From positions 305,046 to 369,045 of the forward strand of contig QJNS01000049.1 of NCBI GenBank assembly GCA_004154925.1: a DNA stretch of 64,000 bases. Reading direction: 5' to 3'. The translations under genes were made by a program, and so were the position numbers. Source of the stretch: Monosporascus cannonballus. Taxonomy: Eukaryota > Ascomycota > Sordariomycetes > Xylariales. Shown piece after piece: positions 58,050-64,000 of this stretch. Positions within the stretch are counted from its first letter, which is position 1; the number at the start of each line of letters is the position of its first letter. The notes under the pieces were generated by a model. That model was not told where the DNA came from, made no database searches, and saw only the letters and a list, made by a program, of their open reading frames with translations.

Positions 58050-59560
58050 ATGGCTGTCGAACGAGTTACCTCTATCTTGAAGCATATCACTCCTGGTTCA
58101 TCCCTCGCACATATGTAAGTACCTAGTCTTAGATATCCTGTGCTGTTTTCCCGATGCCTTTCCCCGGCTTTCCCTCTTATTGCGATGATGAGCTCTGTTC
58201 TTTACGATGGTGGGATCCTTGAGATTTGCGTTTAGAAACTTATTGTCGCACAATCAGAACGTCCAAGAACCCCGACGATGTCGTCATCACCCTCGCCATC
58301 CGGACGCCCCTCTGCAAGGGCAAGAAGGGCGGGTTCAAGGACACATCCGTCGAATACCTGATGTACGCCATTCTTAAAGAGGCAAAGGAGCGCATGGGCT
58401 TCGCGCCCGAACTGGTCGAGGACATCTGTATGGGCAACGTACGTAGTATACGGCTTCCCGCTCGCTTTGCTTCACGTACGAAGACATGCATACCTACATA
58501 GGTGTCATACGTACTTGCGCAACAATGGACTGACACGTGCCCTTCTCCCTTCATTTAGGTCTCGGACAGCAAGGCGGCTTACAAGGCGCGGGCGGCGGCG
58601 CTAGCGGCCGGGTTCCCCAACACGACGAGCGCATCTTCGGTCAACCGGTTCTGCTCGTCGGGACTGAAGGCAACGGCGGACATCGCGCACGCCGTCGCGT
58701 GTGGGTCAATCGAGATCGGGATCGCGGCGGGCACGGAGAGCATGACGGCGGGGGGGGACGCGCTGAATCAGCCGTTCGACGAGGAGGTCACCAAGCACAG
58801 CCAGGAGGCCGCCGACTGCATGCAGGCGATGGGTTGGACGAGCGAGAATGTGGCGCGCGACTTCGGCCTCAAGCGCGAGCAGCTCGACGAGTACGCCGCC
58901 GAGAGCTTCCGGCGCGCCGAGGCCGCCCAGAAGGCTGGGTGGTTCGACGACGAGATTGTGCCCATCACCACGCGTGTCAAGGGCCCCGACGGCGAGTTCA
59001 AGACCGTCACGCTCACCCGCGATGAGGGCATCCGTCCGGGCACCACGGCCGAGGCCCTCGGCAAGATCCGCCCAGCGTTCCCGCAGTGGGGTCCCATGAC
59101 GACGGGCGGCAACGCGAGTCAGGTGACGGACGGCGCCGCGGCTGTGGTGCTGATGAAGCGTAGCAAGGCGCTCAGGCTGGGCCTGCCGGTACTGGCCAAG
59201 TACGTGGGGTCGACGGTAGCGGGGCTGGCGCCGCGCGTCATGGGCATCGGCCCGACGGTGGTGATCCCGAAGCTGTTGCGGCAGCACGGCCTTACCCTCG
59301 ACGCCGTCGACGTCGCTGAGGTGAATGAGGCCTTCGCCACCATGGCCGTCTACACTCGAGACTACCTCAAGCTGGACTGGGCCAAGATGAACCCGCGCGG
59401 CGGCGCCATCGCCCTCGGCCACCCGCTCGGCACCACGGGGGCGCGCCAGATCGTCACTGGCCTCAGCGAGTGCCGCCGCACCGGCAAGAAGATCCTGCTT
59501 ACGAGCATGTGCATCGGTACCGGTATGGGCATGGCTGGGTTGTTTGTCAATGAGCAATAA
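58050..59560 (+). CDS. Peroxisomal 3-ketoacyl-CoA thiolase (Pot1/Fox3-like), 415 aa
   Basis: Three exons, 58050-58114, 58258-58438 and 58559-59560, all GT-AG with matching phases. Length matches yeast Pot1 (417 aa). The N-terminus contains RVTSILKHI (residues 5-13), fitting the PTS2 pattern R-[VLI]-x5-H-[LIA], so import by Pex7 into peroxisomes is expected. Catalytic residues are visible: Cys114 in NRFCSSG (acyl-enzyme nucleophile), His370 in GHPLG and Cys400 in SMCIGTGMG, together with the NPRGGAIALGHP signature. The enzyme cleaves 3-ketoacyl-CoA with CoA in the last step of beta-oxidation. The PTS2 is encoded almost entirely by the short first exon. The gene is intact; the only close alternative, cytosolic acetyl-CoA acetyltransferase, fits the sequence less well. 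Confidence 0.94.
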
Positions 59561-61523
59561 GGGAGTTCCCTTTCCCCCCTTTTCTTGATGAGGGATGGAA
59601 CGGTCCCTAGGAATGACGGGATAGCATTTGGATTAGAGTGAATTAACCTATGCGCCGACCGAATTTTCCCGAGATGTCTAGATCTATACTATATGATATA
59701 ATGAGTTCAGAACTAACGGTACGGAAGTACATGTAGGCGTTTATTTGAGTATATACTACTATCGATTTTAGCTTTAGGTACTCGCACCTCCCTATCCTGC
59801 AGTTCATCGATTTTGTTCAAGGCTTACTTCAGAGATCTAAGCTAGTAACGGTTCTCACCTTCGCTATTACTGAGCAAAAACGCTGAGATTTTCTATTCTG
59901 CAGTATCTTACCTAGCACCTGTCAACTACCTCTATCTCCTCGGGTGCGAGAAATGCACATAATTAACGGTAGCTGCTTTTTTAGACCGTACTTTCCGAAA
60001 ATGGAACCTTTATAACTAATCAAATTCGCCTATAATAATATATATCTATTTATACTTATTTTTATAGTAATCTAAAAAGCGCTGCCTGCCCCGCCGGGTT
60101 TGGCGGCACGCCTAATCCGGCCTAGCGGCCCACTTCGCCCTGTGCGCAATCCGCGCATATGCACCGTCAGATTGCCTCTGACCATATATAGGCCGTGCCT
60201 CCCCTAACCTCCCTCGTCGCGTACTTTCTACCTTTTCCCTTACCCATCTTCCTCTTCCTGTCTCCCCTTAAGACTTATCTCCGTTGTTGTTAGGCTTACC
60301 AGGTCCCCCTCCCTGTACGCTCATTTCCGCCACTTACGGCCCTGTTGCCTAGTTCCCTTAACTCGTGATCGACCGTTGCCCGACCTTCCCGCGCTCCGAT
60401 TTCTCGTTTTGCGTTCTGCTGTCTCGACAGAATTTTCAATCCCGAGGACCCCTCGACGATGCTCGCACCGTTCCTCTCGGTCCTTTGCTGGGCCTCGCTC
60501 GCGTGCCGCTGATCCACGAGTCTCTGCTTTCCAAACTTTGGAGTCGTCCCCTTTCGCAGACCCCTAATCTCAAAATGTTAAGACTAGGCTGGCCTTACCA
60601 GGTGTTAAGTCGTGGCCGAAGCGTCCGAGAGACCAGCCTCCTTCTTGTTAGGGGTGGATCAGCTGGGTGACATGGCATCACGCCAAGGTCCCTTCCCTGC
60701 TGACGACGCCACCCTTTATCCTGCGCGTCCTCCATGCGGGAAATCGTGGCTCAGCGACAAAGCCTCAGGCATATTCACACCCAGCCAGGCCGAGGAAGGG
60801 CCGAAAATGACCGACGTAACCTTGCGGTCGCTCTTATTGGCGGCGGTTCGTGCCGTTAGGCGCACATGATGGTGTTGATCTCGGGTTTCCTTCCCATTTA
60901 GGGGAGGCGACGGCAAGCCTTCGAGCAAGGTACTACGGCAGCATCGGCTTGACCCTGCTCCCGACCTTCACCTGAAACTGACTGGCGTTACGCGGACGAA
61001 AAGAGGGTGCAGGTAGTAACGCGGCCTCGAACTTGCTACCTCGGCGGAAGCCTTATTCCTGGCTGACAGAGACGGCAGATCATCTCGGACAGCGGCGATT
61101 TCGATAATCGTACGATCGCGATAAGGTTTATTGGTCGAGAAACGATTACGAAGTTCGAAGGGAGCTCGTGGCGTACCGTGATTGGCAAAAATACGAGCGC
61201 TTAAGGACGGCTCTATCTATCTCTCGTATCGGAAGGATGCGATCAGTCTATTACCCTTGCTTTTCTGAAGCAATGCGCAGATTTCAGCTGCCTTAACGGA
61301 GCCAGGAAACTTGGATTGATGAAACATTTCTCTGTATGGGCCGATTGGAGCCTGAATGCCAATCGTCTATATATTGGTTACCAGCAATATTTGAGGGGTT
61401 CCCGAGAGGTGCCAGCATTCATTATCTTCTTTATTTTCTACTGATCAGTCACGATGACTGTCCATCTCGATAATATCAACTTTTATTTAGGCCTAGCGCT
61501 AGCTCCATCTTTGTCCGTACTGA
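59561..61523. other. Gene-poor region upstream of the SANT/Myb-like relic
   Basis: A locally AT-rich patch lies at about 60000-60080. From about 60160 to 61000 the sequence is C/T-rich and then mixed, with an open frame at 60612-60869 that I cannot assign. It may be the 5' part of the degenerate gene or element that continues at 61524, but no motif proves this. Confidence 0.35.
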
Positions 61524-62992
61524 GAAAGTACAACGAGTCTAGCGAATGAGCGCATCTATGATGACGTGGCCAAGGCCACGGATTACGATGATCCTTGGTC
61601 TACCCCGCCGCCGCTGGAGCAGCTCTTCCCCTCGAGCTCAGTCATGATAAAGCGCGAGGCCAGTGGGCGAGACCCAGCTTCTTGCGACTTGGGCACCTTA
61701 CTGGATGACGTTATTGTTTTCCCTAGCGATCATGACTCGGACGAGAGTGATCTGGAGGAAACTGTAGATAAGGACAGCTCCCAAGCCGTGCCCGATATAG
61801 GCGCGCCAAGCCAGCAACAGCAACCACGCGAACCAGGCCCTTTGACAGCATCGTCACGGATATCGACGCTATCGCCAGGTGGGGGTCGGCATCCATCTAT
61901 GCCGGCCCATTCGTCCTGTTCGCCACAACGTTCGGGGGCTCAGCATCAAGACCGCGCTGCTCACGAAACATGGTCAAACCACGGCCGTAGTGATGCAGAG
62001 CCGGCGGCCCCAGCCGAGACCAGCTCACAGTGGCATTGTCTACGAATCCGTCTACACCCCTGTTTCCCTCACAGCTACTGAGGCCACTTCCTGTGTCATC
62101 GTATATTGAACAGGACGGTTCAAAACAAGCTGAAAGCATGCTAAGGGAAGCTAACTCTATTGACGCCCTGCAAGCTATGTGTGGGCAGGATGTCGCCGCG
62201 ACGAGCCAGACGCTTCGACCATGGACATCGGCATCTGGGGTTCTACCTTCAACCCCACAGCGTAATACTCGCGCGTCTATTTCTCAAGAGGATCAGGCCG
62301 GTGCCCTCTACTCTCCTAAGCGGTCTCAGCCCTTCCCTACCGAGGAAGACGCCCAAAACGGTCTTGTGTGCGCGTGCGGCGGCCTTCTAGTTCGGAACAT
62401 GCTTTTCGGGGTCGTGCATGCTCCAATCGTCTCAGCGCTCGTCTCAAGGGTGCACCGGATGGAGCGCCTTCCTCTGCATCAAGCAATGATTCTTCAGACG
62501 ACGAAGGCGTTAGTGACCCCGACTATGAACCACCAGCAGCGCAAAACGACGAGGAGGATAGAGATCGCAGCGCACACGGGGGCTCCGACTCTCATTCCAT
62601 TGTGCCCGGCCGTGTGACGCCTGTCCGTCGATCACATGGTCAGCCCGCCATCCTACTATGGTACTTCCGCCGCAGGATCTGCTGATCCCGGGCCGCTCGC
62701 GATATTCGAGGAGTGGCCGTTGCGAGACGTAACGCTTAAACGCGTCACAGAGGACGGCGTGACAACGTTCCAACTGCAGTTCACGTGGGATACGCATGAG
62801 AAGACCAAACAAGCTCGCCCGAGACGGAGGCAGCAAAAGCCTGCGACCACTCTTGGCAAGCCACGCCCGTTCAGCGAAGAGGAAAATAAGCTTCTTGGAC
62901 GGCTGAAAAATAAGCAGGGTATATCGTGGGAGGAAATCTATAAGCACTTTACTGACCGCTTTCCTAGACGGAGTATGGGATCTGTCAGACCT
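61524..62992 (+). pseudogene. Frameshifted SANT/Myb-like gene truncated by a solo LTR
   Basis: Coding-like segments occur in different frames without splice sites to join them: an acidic N-terminal part (ATDYDDPWSTPPPLEQLF, DSDESDLEETVDKDSS) at 61524-61880, an acidic Ser/Asp-rich part (SSNDSSDDEGVSDPDYEPP) near 62480-62580, and a C-terminal part at 62636-62992. The last gives EEWPLRDVTLKRV, TFQLQFTW and then a SANT/Myb-like repeat (FSEEENKLLGRLKNKQGISW, EEIYKHF, RRSMGS). This order recalls a family of fungal hypothetical proteins ending in such a repeat. The final helix of the repeat is cut at 62993, exactly where the LTR begins; the few codons after that are LTR sequence. It is a degenerate gene, function unknown. 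Confidence 0.6.
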
Positions 62993-63189
62993 AGCAACGC
63001 CAGTCAGCCCTAGCGGAGATTACTTCATGCACCCCTGGTACCTTTCTCTCTCAGCCGCAGCTGTTTTCATGTGTATTTAAGGAGGGTTCGCTACCCTCTG
63101 CTTCTAGCTTGGACCTCTTGGAGGTCAACAACCTGATAGTTTATCCTTCTTCAGTTTTATATGCTTCAGTGTGTGATGTCAGGGTCTCA
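62993..63189 (+). repeat. Solo LTR, un-RIPed, copia-family sister of the palindrome LTRs
   Basis: TGTCAGACCTAGC...GGTCTCA, 197 bp. The segment from TTCATGCACCCC onward aligns with the left LTR of the 14850-21479 block (differences there are RIP-type), and GGTTCGCTACC...GTCTCA aligns with 21480-21584. It lacks the hairpin segment of the palindrome LTRs. GATC lies just before it and, three bases on, just after it, possibly a target-site duplication with uncertain ends. No primer-binding site follows, so it is a solo copy. Confidence 0.75.
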
Positions 63190-63578
63190 TACGATCTTTT
63201 CAGGTGCGATACTTAACAAAGCTGAAAAAGTAGCGGACTCGTGCAGGAATGGGCAGGGGTCTATCATGAACAGCTATCAAACGTCTAAATAAGAGTCGTA
63301 CATATATAACTTACTCGTGAAATAAAATATTAAGCCCGGAAAGATCGTAATCATTTATCTAGTACTCCGTATACTTAGATCTATCACCTCCTTATTTCGG
63401 TCATGATGAAGTTGCTTTATAACGCCTTGATGAAACGTGGGTAAACCGTGAGCTAGCAGACGACGAGCAACTTACCTAGGACCCGACCCGTACTAGCTAC
63501 ACTTAAGGTCTGTATTCCCGTTATCTCGATAACTTGGCTCCACGGTATTGCTCAATCCTCCCCCTTAGGAACCTTGGT
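63190..63578. other. Short intergenic stretch between the solo LTR and a pseudogene
   Basis: No gene or repeat is recognised. Confidence 0.4.
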
Positions 63579-63983
63579 CTACTTCTTCTTCCCTAGCGAC
63601 GAACTGGTCAGCTTCCGCAGCAGAACCGCCAGAAAGCCGCCGTCCGCCTTCGCCGCATTTACGTCAATGCGGTGGTCGGGACGGAGGCTGTAGGTTCTGA
63701 AGGCCTCAAAATTATCCTATACCTTCACCTTCTGGCCTGTGCGCCTGGAGTCGACAAAGTCGGGGATGTTGACCAGCACCTTAGTGTGGACAGCGGTTTC
63801 ACCTGGCTGTTGCGAGTGGTGGAATTTGAGCTCGTGGCTGATCGCTATCGTCCGCTTTTTACGGTACTCCTGCGTCCCAGGAACCACGTTCTGCGACGAC
63901 ATGCAGCGACTGAACTCCTCATCGAAAGAGGCAGTGGCATTAGGCTGAAAATTCGAGAACCAGTCGAAATAGGATTGCGACGA
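63579..63983 (-). pseudogene. Fragment of a fungal hypothetical protein with an in-frame stop
   Basis: Read on the minus strand, the segment gives SSQSYFDWFSNFQPNA, SFDEEFSRCMSSQNVVPGTQ, VLVNIPDFVDSRRTG and, after a TAG at 63719-63717, DNFEAFRTYSLRPDHRID, ending at a stop at 63581-63579. The order F-D-x-E-F-S-R .. S-S-x-N-x-V-P-G-[TS]-Q .. L-V-N-I-x-D-x-[IV]-D-x-R-R-T-G .. F-E-A-F-R is one I recognise from uncharacterised proteins repeated across Sordariomycetes; no function is known to me. The TAG sits where the family has Trp (TGG), a single G-to-A change compatible with RIP. The 5' end continues beyond the window. Confidence 0.6.
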
Positions 63984-64000
63984 GGGGGGGGGGGGGGGGG
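63984..64000. repeat. Poly(G) run reaching the window edge
   Basis: Seventeen consecutive G end the window, so the full length is unknown. It directly adjoins the pseudogene fragment. Confidence 0.9.

Noticed and set aside
1..64000. CRISPR arrays, biosynthetic gene cluster, bacterial-type defence systems
   Set aside because: No direct-repeat arrays, PKS/NRPS signatures or prokaryotic operons are present; the recognised genes are dispersed eukaryotic housekeeping and developmental functions.

Overview
The window is nuclear DNA of a filamentous ascomycete (Pezizomycotina, most likely Sordariomycetes). The evidence is short GT-AG introns with CTAAC/CTGAC branch sites, a MedA/Acon-3 developmental regulator, an APSES factor of the Mbp1 type, a GH128 wall glucanase, and an AT-rich block carrying the scars of repeat-induced point mutation (RIP). 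Nothing bacterial or organellar is seen.

Layout. 0-14 kb is an ordinary gene cluster: a LYR-motif protein (-), Mbp1 cell-cycle transcription factor (+), the CENP-L/Fta1 kinetochore protein (-), Met8 siroheme synthase (-) and the endosomal FYVE protein Vac1/Pep7 (+). 14.85-21.48 kb is a 6.6-kb AT-rich block. It reads almost completely as one giant imperfect palindrome: two inverted copies of the 5' part of a Ty1/copia-like retrotransposon, LTRs outermost, heavily RIP-mutated except for about 110 bp at each outer end. An un-mutated LTR fragment abuts its right edge. 21.6-34.0 kb is a GC-balanced stretch in which I recognise no gene.

34.0-36.5 kb holds the MedA-like regulator (+). After a further 4.7-kb empty stretch come a TTC27/Emw1 TPR protein (-) and a large GYF-domain protein (-, four exons). 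50-55.8 kb is mostly empty but contains a decayed 3-ketodihydrosphingosine reductase (TSC10) copy. 55.8-59.6 kb has a GPI-anchored GH128 protein (+) and peroxisomal 3-ketoacyl-CoA thiolase (+).

59.6-64.0 kb is relic territory: a frameshifted SANT/Myb-like gene cut off by a solo LTR of the same family as the palindrome, and a stop-interrupted gene fragment running off the right edge into a 17-base G run.

The intact genes are housekeeping or developmental functions (G1/S transcription, kinetochore, sulfur/siroheme, vacuolar sorting, conidiation, translation/secretion, beta-oxidation, cell wall) with no sign of a shared pathway or biosynthetic cluster. The most unusual structure is the RIP-mutated retrotransposon palindrome with its un-RIPed sister LTRs. 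The most unusual gene-level feature is an Mbp1 whose APSES domain has Cys where the family has a nearly invariant Trp. I found no convincing new biological system.
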